64,000 nucleotides of DNA from contig NC_035169.2 in the NCBI RefSeq assembly GCF_001659605.2, positions 12,001,842-12,065,841 of the forward strand, in the 5' to 3' direction. The notes under the pieces were generated by a model. That model saw only the letters and a program-made list of their open reading frames with translations. It did not search any database and had not been told where the DNA came from. Shown in pieces: positions 11,901-24,300 of the stretch. The DNA comes from Manihot esculenta (Eukaryota; Streptophyta; Magnoliopsida; Malpighiales; Euphorbiaceae). Numbering within the stretch: the stretch's first letter is position 1; every line of letters begins with the position of its first letter. The translations under genes and the position numbers were made by a program.

Positions 11901-14239
11901 TCATGGTATAAAATTTGGTGTTATGTAGCACGAACATTGTATCTCCTGTGGTATTTGAATTTTTATTTTCTCATTTGTCTTTTAATTTTCCTTCAGGGTC
12001 ATGAGTGTCTCTTCGGGTGCAGCATTGGCTACAAATTTGTTAGGTTCTGGATCTTCAGATTTTTATGGAACTCTGAATCATAACCCTGATACATCAAGTG
12101 GAACCCAAGTTTTTGCATCTGAAGTTTTGAGCACCAAAAAATCTAGTGATGCAAAGAAAACTATGATATCTGAAGGAAGTTGTGAACTGCATCCTATCCT
12201 TGTGACATCCAGAAATGTTGCTATGCCACCTGTGGGTGTAAGCTCTTTAGGACTTAACAAACCATCCTGTTTTCTGGATGAAGATGGAGACTTTCAGGGA
12301 GTATGCTCTGCAATATCATCAATTAGGATTGATAGCCATCTTAAGAATGAGAACTCTAATCCAGTTATTTCAGGAAGTTCAATTTATAATCATAATCTAC
12401 CAGTAAGTCAGGGTTCACAACAAGATGTGAGCCTACCTGTGAAGTCTTCAGCCTTACCAGCACTAAGGGAAAACTTAATTGTCAAGGATTTATTTGGTGA
12501 TCAGCATCTTAAAGGTTCAGGCGACGTGAATAATGTGCCATCCACGTCTTGTCTACTTCCTCCACAACAGAATTTGAAAGAGTCAGGCTTTAATTCTTTG
12601 AAGCAGGGTCAGATTAGTTATGAGAGTAATTTTAATGCCTATCCAAGCACTGCACCCATTGAATGTGAAGCTGATGTTGTTCCATTGAGAGCTGTCCAGC
12701 CAGGAAAGTCCAGTGAATTCTGTGACAACCAACCTAGTAGTGGCCTGCAGATGGATGGGACTTCTAATTATTCTGTTGTCTTCTCAGACACTGGATTAGG
12801 GAAGTGCTTGGAGGGAGGCAATAATAGTGAAGGTAGTCCTAACAATAAAGTTGCACCAGATGTGGGGGAAAACAACATTATCTCAAGTATTCTTGCTATG
12901 GATTTTGATGCATGGGAAGATACATTAACGTCACCTCAGAGTTTAGTTAAGTTGCTGGCTAAAACTGATAGACAGCATAGTTCCCTGAGAATACCAAATT
13001 TAAGAAAAGTACAAGATGGCAATCAGTCAAGGTTCTCATTTGCCAGACAGGATGATTTCTTTGACCAAGACTCTAAATTGGGACATACAGTTCCTGATGC
13101 AATCAATTGTTCTACCTTACAACATTATAATGAGAACAAGGACGTTTGCATGGACAGACATTATGATATTTCTTCAAATGGTGGTTCTGTGGATTCCAAT
13201 AGTTTTCTCAGCAGCAATCCTTTTTTGGCTTCTAAATTTTCTGGTGAGCTATTTTTGAATTGGACATTTGTTCTTTCCTCTTTCTTGAGATGTGGTTTTC
13301 TTTTGTGATTTCATCTTTGTGGTGAAGGCTTAGTTTTATGTCTGGATTTCAACTACTTTTTGGAACATTGAAGTGCCTGAATTCTCATAGTTATTGTCTG
13401 GTTAGCAAGTTTTTCTAAGCAAAAGGTGGGGAAGGGAATAAAATATGCATAGGATTTGCTAGTATACCAATTCTTTTTCTAATTATATTTATCTTAGTAA
13501 CTTATTTGCTGTAATGCGTTGTTGCAGTTGCCAAAGCTCCAGCATCTCCTCCGCCAGGATTTACACTTCCAAGCAGAGCAGTACCGCCGGGATTTCCTAC
13601 TAATGGGGCAGTGAACTATGATGGTATGTAGTATACAGCTTATGATGATTAATGCATTTTCCTTTGACAATTGTAACCATATATCATCCTGCAGCAAGCT
13701 GTTTGCGACAAAATCCTTCACCATTACCTGGGAATGCTGGCATCTCTGTTGATGTTGAATTCATGGATCCTGCAATAACGGAAGCTGGTAAGGGGACACA
13801 GGCAGTGAGGCTGAATAATCCAGGCTTTGGCATGAGGCCAGCTTTATCGCCTCATCTGGGTACTTTTGATCATGATATGGAGCTTCAGATGGTGATGCAG
13901 CAACCTGTTTCTGTCAAACAGAACCCTAGGTTCCTGGATCATTTCAGGAATAGATTCTCTCCCCCAGATAATGCTTACAATATTTCATCAATGCTTCTGG
14001 GTCAATCCCCACCCAACAGTCCGTCTCCATTTGCACAAGTGTCGACTCAACAGGTTAGAAATTGGCAAATGTCCCATGGCTGTTGGGGTGGATGGGATGA
14101 AATCAAGAGTGGCAATCTAGGTATGTCTGAATTGTTAATGAATGGAAGGCTGGGATTCAACAAAATTTTTCCAAGTCATGAGGATTTGAAGTATCAGATG
14201 TCCAGTTCCAACAATCTATACAACAGAGGATTTGCATAG
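8976..14239 (+). CDS. NOT4: CCR4-NOT subunit 4 (NOT4) RING-RRM E3 ubiquitin ligase
   Basis: Twelve coding exons: 8976..9068, 9210..9337, 9426..9579, 9702..9811, 9922..10005, 10082..10130, 10785..10876, 11383..11521, 11823..11905, 11997..13243, 13528..13623, 13695..14239. All junctions are GT-AG and the frame closes, giving about 939 residues. The N terminus is a C4C4 RING (CPLC, CKC, CVWC, CPAC; residues 9-56). An RRM follows (about 107-190, NLVYLIGLP and YSKEEEAVRCIQSVH) and then a CCCH-type finger ending PDCLYLHEFG (about 190-215). That order defines CNOT4/Not4, which ubiquitylates substrates tied to ribosome quality control and mRNA decay within or beside the CCR4-NOT complex. The long serine-rich C-terminal half, mostly in the 1247-bp exon, is poorly conserved in general and probably disordered. 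It ends MSSSNNLYNRGFA. Confidence 0.93.
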
Positions 14240-14469
14240 TAATTTTTGTTGAAAATGGAATTCTTGATCCTTGAACAATGCGGCTGGAAGACTTGGGTTT
14301 GAACTGTTTGAATGACGTTGAGTCTCTCGACTTTTGTGCACGTTGGTTTGTTGGCAAACAACATGTAAGCTGTATTCTTTGCCTCGCAAGTCCAGGAATT
14401 TTTTTCCCCTTGATTTGGAAGTAATATCTGAAGCTTATTTTGCTTACAGAGGTCAAGTTGGGTCCAAAG

Positions 14470-14642
14470 GTTCTGTTAGCCTTAGAGTGGCAGGCTTAAA
14501 GGATTGACGGTGTTGCTCCTCTCACTTTAGAGAGTGGCTGGCTCAAAGTTCAAAGGATTGACACAGTTGCTCCTCTCACCCTTAGGAGTGGCAGGCTCAA
14601 GAATTTACGCTTTGTTCCTCTGATTGACACTGTTGTTCCTTA
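14470..14642 (+). repeat. Three imperfect ~60-bp tandem units in the NOT4 3' UTR
   Basis: The pattern AGAGTGGCAGGCT, AAGGATTGAC, GTTGCTCCTCTCAC recurs at about 14484, 14530 and 14580, the last copy the most decayed. It lies about 250 bp past the NOT4 stop codon, in the presumed 3' UTR. The spacing is uneven, so this is an old duplication. Confidence 0.6.
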
Positions 14643-15609
14643 TATCTCATCTTTCCATGGTAGGTTTCATTTGAATGGTTATTTCATTTAATGCAGATGT
14701 ACCTTCATTCCATGAAATACTGACAATCCTCCTGTGTTTTGTTTTTAAAAATTGCAATTATTGTGAATGGTGGATGGAAATCTGACTACTGTAGTTGCAT
14801 GTTTTCGGTTTCTTGCTTAGATTTTTCATAGTTGAAGCGGAAAATCGTTTACCAATTTTCCCAAAGGGTTATGCAGGTTACACAAATTAACCCTTCATTT
14901 TCTTTTGCAGGTGAAGCAGGAGCATGAGTTTTGTTATAGGCAAAGGGTATCTGGCAGGAAAACCCATATGACAATATACGTTTGGATTGAAATCCCTTAT
15001 CCCTATGAAAAAAAAAAGAGAAATCCCTCTTATCCACTTGTTGGATGGAGAAAAGGAAAATTAGAGATCTACAGCTCAATGTCTACTGGACAAATTGGCT
15101 TGGCAAACTCATCGTTGAAATCACAAGATTTCTCTCAGATATAAGTGCGAATTGGAGTTTGTAGAAAAGAAAGTTTGCATCAATTTATTTATTGTTCTTC
15201 TCGGGACTTGAACATCTAGCACTGGCTTACTAGGACTTTCCTTTTTTCAGTGGTTAAGCAATTTTTTTTCCTTGCTGATGCTACTTATTATGTTTTCATA
15301 CCCTCGTAAATTTGCTATGATTGGTTATATTTATTAATATGCATTTTTAAACCACTTGGTTTTTCTGTCAATATTAAATTTAGTTGATAAAAACAATAAC
15401 TTAAATTTCATACCTCTGCATCTATCTAAACACTTTCGGAAAGAGTATGTAGCTAACATTTCACGGTGAAGGAGCTATTGGCGCCTTTGAGGGTAGAAGC
15501 ACTTGCATATTCTGTTTTTTTTGGTTGGGGTCCCTCCGATGGTAGCCTTCTCTCTACCATCCCCTCTATATCAAAGAGGAGTTTTTGATGATTTTGAGTT
15601 GACTGCCTT

Positions 15610-15651
<42 letters not shown>

Positions 15652-16330
15652 TGTGTGTTTGGTAGGTTTTCTCCATTTATGGGCTTGATATGAAAGGTTG
15701 CTGAGAGATTTGATTTTCAGCTTTCGGTTGGTGCTGAGTTTGCTTTTTCTGAGGATTTAGCTTCTCTTGTCGGGAGGTTATACTTGCATAGTTAGACACA
15801 ACATCTTCGGGTAGATCTTGCTTTGTCCGTAATTGTGATACCATGGTTTATAAAAGCATGAGAGGTTGAGCTTTGTCCGTCCCTTCCTAGCAATGTGCTT
15901 TAAAAGTTCAAAGCGAGAGATAATTTCAGAGAGATTTTGGATTTGTGCAGGGTCTTGGATTCAAGCGCATGTGCTGGAAGACTTGAGAGGATCTAAATTG
16001 GTTCCCATGTTGGTGGTGGGTCCAATTGGCGTTAATTAGGTGATTGGGTTTCTTTGATTTAATTTGTTGAGTTGGCTAGCTGGATAGGTCTCCAACTTTG
16101 CCCTGAGCACTGGTGTAAACTCCTAGTGAAAATTTTGGCCTTTGGGTCATGTTAAAGCATACGTGGTGTGCATGTTTAAAAAACTATAGTCACAGCAGCT
16201 ATTCTAAACATGTTCTTGGTGGGGGCTGCAGAGTAGTACAGGTAAAGGAAGAGGGGAAATGTCTAATGAGTAATAATAATAAGTGGTGCAAAAAGCTTCA
16301 AAAATCAGAAAACAGTACAAAAGAATAAAG
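14643..16330. other. NOT4 3' flank and unassigned sequence with a 40-base poly-T
   Basis: The part up to about 15400 is probably the rest of the NOT4 transcript and its terminator region. From 15480 to 16160 base composition is more balanced than in the flanks. An uninterrupted run of 40 T sits at 15611-15650. I recognise no protein in either direction. On the minus strand the T run would read as a poly-A tail following the 15651-16160 body, so a decayed retroposon is possible, but I found no matching target duplication. Confidence 0.4.
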
Positions 16331-19300
16331 TTTAAAAAAAAAAAAACCTGATAAAACCCGGCAAGCTGAACGACGAAGCGTGCAAAAAAGGTCCTTTCTT
16401 GCTGGCTTTTCTACTGAGACACACAGTAACATTAAATTCTAGGTTCTACTTGTAGCTCTTCATTAGAAAAAAGACACATTTGTTTGGCTTAGAAAGGAGA
16501 GGGCTCCCATGGAGCTATGGCCACTCAATCCTTCACAGCATCGACTCATTAGACACTGACCCTAATCTCCCCTAAATATAAATAATATTAAATTAAATAT
16601 AATAATAAAAAATTCGTTACATAAAAAAAACTTATTAATTGATTTATTAAATTTAAAAAAAATTTATAAAAATATCATTACTTAAAATTTTAAAAAATTA
16701 CTAATGTTTATTCATTTTGATAGTTTTAATTGTTAATAACAATAATCAAAGATTAAAATTAATGAATAATTAATTAATTATTTTTTTAAAAATATAATAA
16801 TATAAAAATTGACAGTAATTTTTTTATAATATAAAAAATAAATAATAATATTTTCCATGCTTAAATCAATGTATCCATTATAGTTATACCCTTTAAACCA
16901 CTTGTATTCATGTGAAGCATATGTATACATGGTGAATACTAAGGTGAAAAGCAAACACTATCTATTAGCTATGTTTCTTGCGTCATTCAATCTTCAAAGG
17001 TTGTGGTGTGTGTGCATTAAATTTTTACATGCTTATTTTAATTGTTAAATAATTTTTTAAATATATTCGTCATATCCAAACTAATCTAAAATTATATTTT
17101 ACATATTTTTGTATTAAAAACTTCAAAATTGTTAAATATTTTGTTTTTTTCTAATTGTTTGTAACCATGAGTGGAACCATTTTTTAAAGAAATTTGTGGT
17201 TAAATAAAGATTCTTTAAGTTGGATTTAGAGTTGATTTTCTTAAAACGACTGAATTATTGAACTATAGGTATGTATGATTTGTTTTCTTGAGCCTTGCAA
17301 TGCATTTTAGAAATTAAAAAAAAAAAAAAAACAAATTGACTGTATTATTTGTCCTTTTGTCTTTCTAAAAAAATAACTTTACTCTTTTAACCTTATTTTC
17401 ATTATTAATCCCTTCAATTTTTAAATTGCATAATAATAATTAAATGTTTGTTTCACATTTATGTATTATTATATTATATAAATTAAGTTATTAATTGAAA
17501 ATAAATATATATAATTTCAATTAAATAAAATAAAAATAAAGTTGATCTTTATAAAAAATTTAAAGAAACCGAATTATTCATTTGGCCAAAATATGGTTTA
17601 TAGTTTTCACTTTCCTTGAGTTGATGATTGGGAAGGCATATTTGGCGCTGAATCAGTGTGTGTGTGTTGACAAAAGAAACCCATTTCTTCTACTTATGGT
17701 GTACCTACCAAATGTATACAAATCACTATTATTAAGAGTTCTTTCTCATAGTTCCTTATAATTTCTAAATTAGTAGACCTTTGATATTTTCATTTGAGTT
17801 ACTATTTATTAAGAAATTTTATCTTTTTATGGTGAGTGATGTATTCTCTATCATTTAATTAAATAAGACTAGAAATAATATTACTTTTTTCCCTTAAAAA
17901 AATAACATTTTAATTGAATTATATGTTATTTAATGATCCTAAATTAGTAAATTGAGATTATCGAATGAAATCATGCCACATTATTACTTTTTAGAAAAAA
18001 ATTTACTATTTATTTTTTCATCACTTTTGAACAGAATATTAAAATATCTATAACATCTTAAAAGTTTCACCGATTAGTTTATTTATTAACTTTAAGTATT
18101 AAATATTTTTAAAAAATTAAAATATTTTTAATGTGACTATTCATTTTAGCCATTAAATATTTTAAAAAAATTAAAATACTTTATATTAAAAATTAATTAG
18201 TAGATTTTTTATAAAACTAAATGACTAATTAATAAATATTTTCAAATTATAAAATTAAATAATAAATACATAATAGCTAAAATTAACAAAGGAATAAGTA
18301 TCATTTTAATTAAAAGCTCTAAACCCTAGTAGCAAATTGTCCTTTGAGAAATCAGGCTGTGGGTTTGTGAGTGATTTTGAAAGAGAGATTTATAGTGGGG
18401 GAATTGGGAAGAAGAGGAGGTGAGTCTGCTGAGTGAGGAGGCAGGTCTTAAACAGCCAGGCAAAATGGAGTAAACTGAAAAATCAAGGGGGCAATTAAAT
18501 GAGGCATTACAAGAGGATAGTTTAAAACCCAATGTGAAAAGCAATTGATGCAGCCTTTTATAGTTATGGCCACACCCACAAATGGTAACCTTTAATAACA
18601 TGTGGATAGCTATTGTTTCCATGAAAAGTTTTCAGCAGTTGGCTTTTGGGAGGTATCCCACAAGGAGAAACGTAGAGCCCAACAAACAATAAGATATTTT
18701 CTTCCTCTTTGGGGAAAGCCCAACAGACAAAAGGAGACCCTAACCTAAGATTGTGGGAAAATGATGATACCCATAGAGTACTAGTACAGCAAAATAGTGG
18801 TGTTGAAAAATCAAAAGCCCTTTTTTTTATTTTTTTAATGATTTTTACGACTGTCTATGCATGAAAAGTACAGCAGACTTTTCATGCTGCTCATGATACA
18901 GAGAGTGACACCCTCTTTTTTTTTTTTTTTTTCTTTCTTTTGGCTTCTTATCTTTTTAGGAGTTGTACTTGAGCAGGACTGGACTGAACTGGCCTGAGCC
19001 AAAGCCGAGGAATGCGGAATTTACTTCAAACTAAGGAAAAGAAAGGCCCGCCCCTGCGAAGCTGCTCTCCTCTTCTGTACACGTGGTTTCCAATTGAATG
19101 ATTCCAGTACACTACTCAACTCAATTTTTTTTTTTATTTGTCCTTTCCTTTCTTGCAACTTCACTATGCTTGGACATTTCTATGTCATCCAAAATTAACT
19201 CTTTTTTTTTTTTTTCCCACTTCTAATTGATGAATTGGGTAGCTCAAGCAGTAGTGATCATTTTCAGACTGAAGATCTAGAGAGATTCATCTCTTGCATT

Positions 19301-19924
19301 TTTTTACACTTGGGGTAGGGACCATGAAAGAGAGCTTTCATTGGGGAATGGGGGAAGCAAATATTGCCAGTGCAACCTCCAGAGAGAAAAACAAATTACC
19401 TTAACTGATGTTAATTGCTGGAACAAATTGTAAACGTTTACAGGCTGGGTTGCAAATTAGCATATTGGTTTATCAACAGTTATCAAAACAATTTGCAATC
19501 CAATGATAAGGACAAAAGCATTCCCCTGAAGCCTTGGACAAACAAATTTTTTCACTCAGTTTTCTGTCTGGTAAACCCAGAGAGAATTCACAAGCTGCCT
19601 GACTTTATAAGCTTTGGTCCGGCATGCAAAGCTTAAGATGGATGCCAATAGTACTACATACAAATAAAAGTACAGCACAGCTAGACAAGAGGGTTACATA
19701 TCCTTGAGCAAAAACTTTCATGAATTACTCTGACCATCAAGACCTCATTTATCTAGTTTGATGAGCTTTACAGGAAAGATAAAAGCTGAACATTGCTGTT
19801 TATGAATTTGGTTACCATGCTTGGCGTTTTCAATGTCTACACATCCATCTTCTCTTTTCTCTACCGAAGAAAAAGGTTATTGGGCTGTGGATATGTTGGT
19901 TGGACTGTGGATATGTTGGCTCTT
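16331..19924. other. AT-rich spacer and AP2-gene 3' flank
   Basis: 16600-18300 is strongly AT-rich with no gene visible. 18320-18700 is less AT-rich; its short reading frame on the minus strand resembles nothing I know. An 11-bp perfect inverted repeat (GCATGAAAAGT, 7-base loop) sits at 18859-18887. The last few hundred bases before 19925 are the presumed 3' UTR of the AP2-type gene on the minus strand. Confidence 0.4.
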
Positions 19925-22474
19925 TCAGCTCCTACAGTTGTAGAAATGGGAGATGTTGCTGGGGTTGGTGACAGAAGGAGAAATTTGGTGGTAAAGAAAT
20001 GTTGAATTTGGAAAGTGAAGTTGACCAGCAGTTGCTGTAGGTGCAGTAATTGTTGAAGATACGAATCCTGATGATGCTGCAGCGGAGAAGAGAGACGGTG
20101 GATTTGCCAGTTGGTTTTGCCACATCCAATTTGGCACTGAATCTACTTCCACCCACTTCTCCATTGCTCTTTCCTGAAATCACCAAAGATAACGAATTTT
20201 CTTTTAATTAACAAATGACTACTTGTCCATTAACTTTGAAGTTAAGTGGGGGAAAAAAATCCAACATCTATTGGTAATATTTAATAGTGTTGAATAAATT
20301 GCTATTATATTAAAATACAGTGTCAGCTATAAGCAAGATGCTACAATCACTTTATGTAAGTGTTTGTGCGTGTGCCCCAACTAGAGAATACAGAAAATTT
20401 TTCAACATTGAAATAATCCAAATTGCAAAGACAAACAGAAAAAACTAAAAATGTACTAAAATGAAAATAGATCAAGGGAAATTACCTTATAGAGGGGAAA
20501 GAAATTGGAATCTAACCCACCCCATATAGGAGGGGGATGAGATGCCATTGCAGGGTCATGTGGCTGTTCATCCTTCCATTTTGCAGAAGCAGAGTTTAGA
20601 ATCTGTTAAGAGAATAGTAAAAGTGAGCTAATCCCAATAACAGTCGAAATCTTCAATGGAGCTGCGAATGGAACTCTTCAGAATGCAGAAACAAAGCTAT
20701 TTTGAGCTCAGAGATTAATATCAAGATTATACCATTGGTCTCCCGTCAATGGACCTGTCACACCAGCTACTACGAAAATGGAAACCATCCGTGTCTCTGT
20801 TTAACTTTTGGCCATCAGATATATCAGGGGGAGCAATTCCCAGGTTTAGGTCAAGACTTTGGTTGCCATCTGTATAAAGGTATGTCATTGTAAATTGATA
20901 TATAGTCGAGGTCAAAAAGAAAGGGAGTTTTAAACGAGATACCTCCATTGTTGGCGTCAACAATTACTTCGCCTTCATATGTGCTGGGTTCAAAGTTGGT
21001 GACTGCTTCCCTTCCATTGCACTTTATGGCAGCCTTGTCATAAGCCCTGGTAGCCAAAGACAAGCAACATCTAAAGTGAACTGATAGAGAATTTGGTTGC
21101 CAGTCACAAATTAAGCACATTTCGTTTAAAGAAAAAGAAATATTCAGTTTACGATCACTAAGACCTTGCAGCTTCAATCTCACTGTCGAATAGGCCAAGG
21201 TATATATACCTGCAAGAAAGCAATAAAAACAACCCCATAAGAAATCAGGTTCCATAGTCTTATTACATTCAAGTTCATACCAAGATTAACACTAAACAAT
21301 AGTAAACTTTGGAACTAGAAGAGGGAGGGAAAAAGAAACCCCCGGTAAATATATGTGAACCAAGAAAAGGAGTTTCTCACTTCTTGCCAAGAAACTGGCC
21401 CATACGAGCTTCCCATCGCCCACATTTATGCAGAGTTACTCCTCTATATTTTGAGGTTCCTCTTGAGAATCCAGTGCTCTGGCGACGCAAGATATGCACA
21501 AATTCTTCTTTTGTAAAATTACTCATCTGCAGAACACCCAATCACTCGTGAGTTGAAAAGAAAAATAAGAAGTTTGTTTTTAAATTCGTCGACAACATCT
21601 GCATGAACCTCCACCTGCTTGATGTCCTCTTCATAGTCACTCACATTAAAGTTGATATCAGCATCAATCCCGCGAAACTTGATCGCTGCTCGATCATATG
21701 CCCTGAAAATGGGCAATTGAGTTAAAAGCCCATATCATGTTTAGTAAACCACTTCCTATCGTATTTGATTGGCATGATTACCTAGCTGCAGCATGTGCAG
21801 TATCAAATCCCCCTACAATAATCAAAACAACCACATTAACGAAATAGCACTCCGATAGACGAGCAAGATCAAAGTTAAATCCAAAAATGAGAGGAAAAAG
21901 GGAAGAATTAAACTAACTACTCTCATCTACCTACCCAAGTACACTTGTTTTCCGCAATCCCTGCATAGAAACACAAACCAGAACACCTGAGAACAATGCG
22001 AAAAAAGAAAGAGCATTAGTTGAATTATGAATGAACTAACCAAATATGAGATTCCCATCTCCCAGTTCTCCGGTAAAACGTGACCCCCCTATACTGCGAG
22101 CTTCTAGACCTGGGCCCACGCCTGCTCTTCTTGACATGCGGCCTCTGCTGCACCTGAGGCACCATCTCCCTGCAGTCGAGATCCAACAACTGAGGAGTGA
22201 TGGAAGCGGAAGAGTGGCCGTCGAGCGGGGGAAAAAGCTGGATGGTAGGGTCCTCAACGTGATCATCATCGTCATGGAGCGATTTGACATGGTCGTGGTT
22301 TAAAATGCTGAAAGCGTATGAGAAAGGTTGGGCGTTAGAGCAGGAGTAGTGGTCAGCGGCGGTGTTGGAGGAGGAATTGAAGCTTGTAGAAGCATCTATG
22401 TGGGTGGAAGAAAGTTCTAGAAGGTCGTGGTGGTGGTTATGGAGAGAGGAGACGGAGAGGTTAAGATCCAACAT
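19925..22474 (-). CDS. RAP2-7: AP2-like transcription factor of the RAP2-7/TOE1 group
   Basis: Ten exons, right to left: 22041..22474, 21935..21960, 21782..21812, 21615..21702, 21381..21526, 21165..21209, 20943..21046, 20733..20869, 20486..20602, 19925..20173. All junctions are GT-AG and the frame closes at 458 residues. Two AP2 DNA-binding domains are present: R1 from YRGVTFYRR (residue 128) to about 186, and R2 from [18 protein letters not shown] (residue 220) to about 280. A basic [13 protein letters not shown] precedes R1. Two EAR-like repressor motifs occur, LDLNLSV at the N terminus and LDLNLGI at 297-303. This is the euAP2 architecture with two DNA-binding domains; the EAR motifs fit repression of flowering genes such as FT. 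The last exon carries a miR172 site. RAP2-7/TOE1 is the best match; TOE3 or SMZ types are less likely. Confidence 0.93.
20063..20083 (-). promoter_or_regulatory. miR172 target site
   Basis: In the mRNA sense this reads CTGCAGCATCATCAGGATTC, encoding AAASSGF in the last exon of the AP2-type gene. It is complementary to the known miR172 core apart from a few end or wobble positions (a G where the canonical site has A). miR172 acts on such sites by translational inhibition and cleavage, so this gene should be repressed as the plant ages. Confidence 0.93.
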
Positions 22475-22690
22475 AGTGAAAGTGATGGGAATGAATCAGG
22501 AGCGGGTCTTGAGCTTCATGTGTTTGATGAAATGATAATGGAGAATTTTGGATGAGAGTGCAGCAACTAGAAACAAGCCTCTGTTATTATTATTATTATT
22601 CTGCCTACAAAAGCATCTACTTCTCCTTCTCTCTTCTTCTCCTTCCTCCTCCTTCCTCCTCTTCTCCTTCTCATTTAGTATTATTTAACA
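22475..22690 (-). promoter_or_regulatory. AP2-gene 5' leader with GA-rich tract
   Basis: Upstream of the AP2 start codon there is an ATT microsatellite (about 22583-22600) and a CT-rich tract at about 22619-22675 that reads as GA repeats on the gene strand. GA-rich leaders of this kind are common in plant developmental regulators and can bind BPC/GAGA factors. That role is inferred, not shown. Confidence 0.4.
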
Positions 22691-23130
22691 AGGCGCTCAT
22701 ACACACATATAATATCTTTTTCACTTACAAGATTAAAAAAAAAAAAAAAAAATCTTTTTCATTAACTTTTTCTAAAAAAAACCTCTTTTAACCACTATAC
22801 AAGGTTTTAACAATTATATTGAATATATCTTCTCAAAGAAAAAACAATTTTATTGAATAAAATAAAACTTACCTTCCTTCAGTAGAATAAAATTATAAGG
22901 CCACCAATTACTAAATACCAAGGGATAGGAGATATTAGGAATGTAAATGGGAAGAGTATTTAAAAAAATTAAATTATTAAAATTAAAATTTGATTTATAT
23001 TAATAATATTTAAATTTATTTTAAATTTAATTAAAAATTAATTTAAATTATTTGAATTCGTCTATTATTATTATCCAAATAAAATTTAAATTTATTTAAT
23101 CTTATATATTTTAATTAATAATTTATATAA

Positions 23131-23287
23131 AAATATTTTTTATTAATAATTTTTATTTAAAAAATTTAATATTTTTAAAAATATTTTAATTTTAATTTTT
23201 AAATTAAAAATATATAAAAATTTATAAATATTATTATAAAATATATTTTTTATATTAAATTAATTATTTATATAAACAAATTCATAT
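23131..23287 (+). repeat. 157-bp direct repeat, copy 1
   Basis: The segment starting AAATATTTTTTATTAAT and ending AAACAAATTCATAT recurs base for base, as far as I could read, at 23808-23964. The copies are in the same orientation with 520 bp of AT-rich sequence between them. The ends do not have the TG...CA form expected of LTRs. Confidence 0.85.
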
Positions 23288-23807
23288 TATAAAATTAAAT
23301 TAATATTTAGATGTAAACATTTTAAAAATTAATATTACTAAATAATTAAAATAAAAATAACTATAAAATTATAAAATATAAATTATTATAAATACTTAAA
23401 ATTATAATCTTATAAATTATAAATAATTAATATAAATTATTATAATAATTATTTTTTAATATTATTATTTAAATAATATTACATGATAAATTGAGTGATA
23501 AAATTAAATATTTTTAAAATTACAATATAATTATAAAAAAATTTTAAATTAATTACTATTATAAATTTTTTGAATATTAAAACGCTATAAAAAGAATAAA
23601 ATATTTTTTAAAAAGAATATTTTTTGTGAAATAAATAGTTTTAATTTTATATTTTTTTAAAAAAAAATTATAAAATAAACAGAGTTTAAATTTTATTTTT
23701 AAAAAAGTCGAATAAATTTAATTTTTTAAATAAATATTATTTTTTAAAAATTTAAATAAAGTTAATTTAATATACAATAGAATATTATTTTAATTGTAAA
23801 ATATTTT

Positions 23808-23964
23808 AAATATTTTTTATTAATAATTTTTATTTAAAAAATTTAATATTTTTAAAAATATTTTAATTTTAATTTTTAAATTAAAAATATATAAAAATTT
23901 ATAAATATTATTATAAAATATATTTTTTATATTAAATTAATTATTTATATAAACAAATTCATAT
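23808..23964 (+). repeat. 157-bp direct repeat, copy 2
   Basis: Second copy of the segment at 23131-23287. The near identity in otherwise unconstrained AT-rich DNA points to a recent duplication or gene conversion. Confidence 0.85.
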
Positions 23965-24300
23965 GATCCTTATTTTATTACATAAAATTTAATTTCGATC
24001 CAAATCTAAAATAATTATTATTTTTTAAATTTAAATATATTTTAAATTTAATTATAATTATCTAAATATATATATATATATATATCGGTTCGATAGGATC
24101 GAATCTTACGATCAATTTCTAGAAAATATAAGAGTAAAACATTTAATATAAGAATTAGTAATAATTTTAAGAAAATAAAAATAGGAAAAGGAGCAGGTGT
24201 TGAGTTGTGGGTGAGGACAATATCCGTACACGTCGTCCAGCCTAGTAAAAAAAATAGGGAAATTTAAGTGTTCAACAAAAGGAAGAGTGGGCCGTGGGGG

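Larger units (their letters stand above)
22691..24300. other. Extremely AT-rich spacer
   Basis: Almost entirely A and T from about 22960 to 24080, ending in a TA dinucleotide run near 24063-24084. No reading frame of interest. It contains the paired 157-bp direct repeat listed separately. Confidence 0.6.

Noticed and set aside
15503..15688. Frame with a run of 15 phenylalanines
   Set aside because: It is a translation of the poly-T tract, not a protein.
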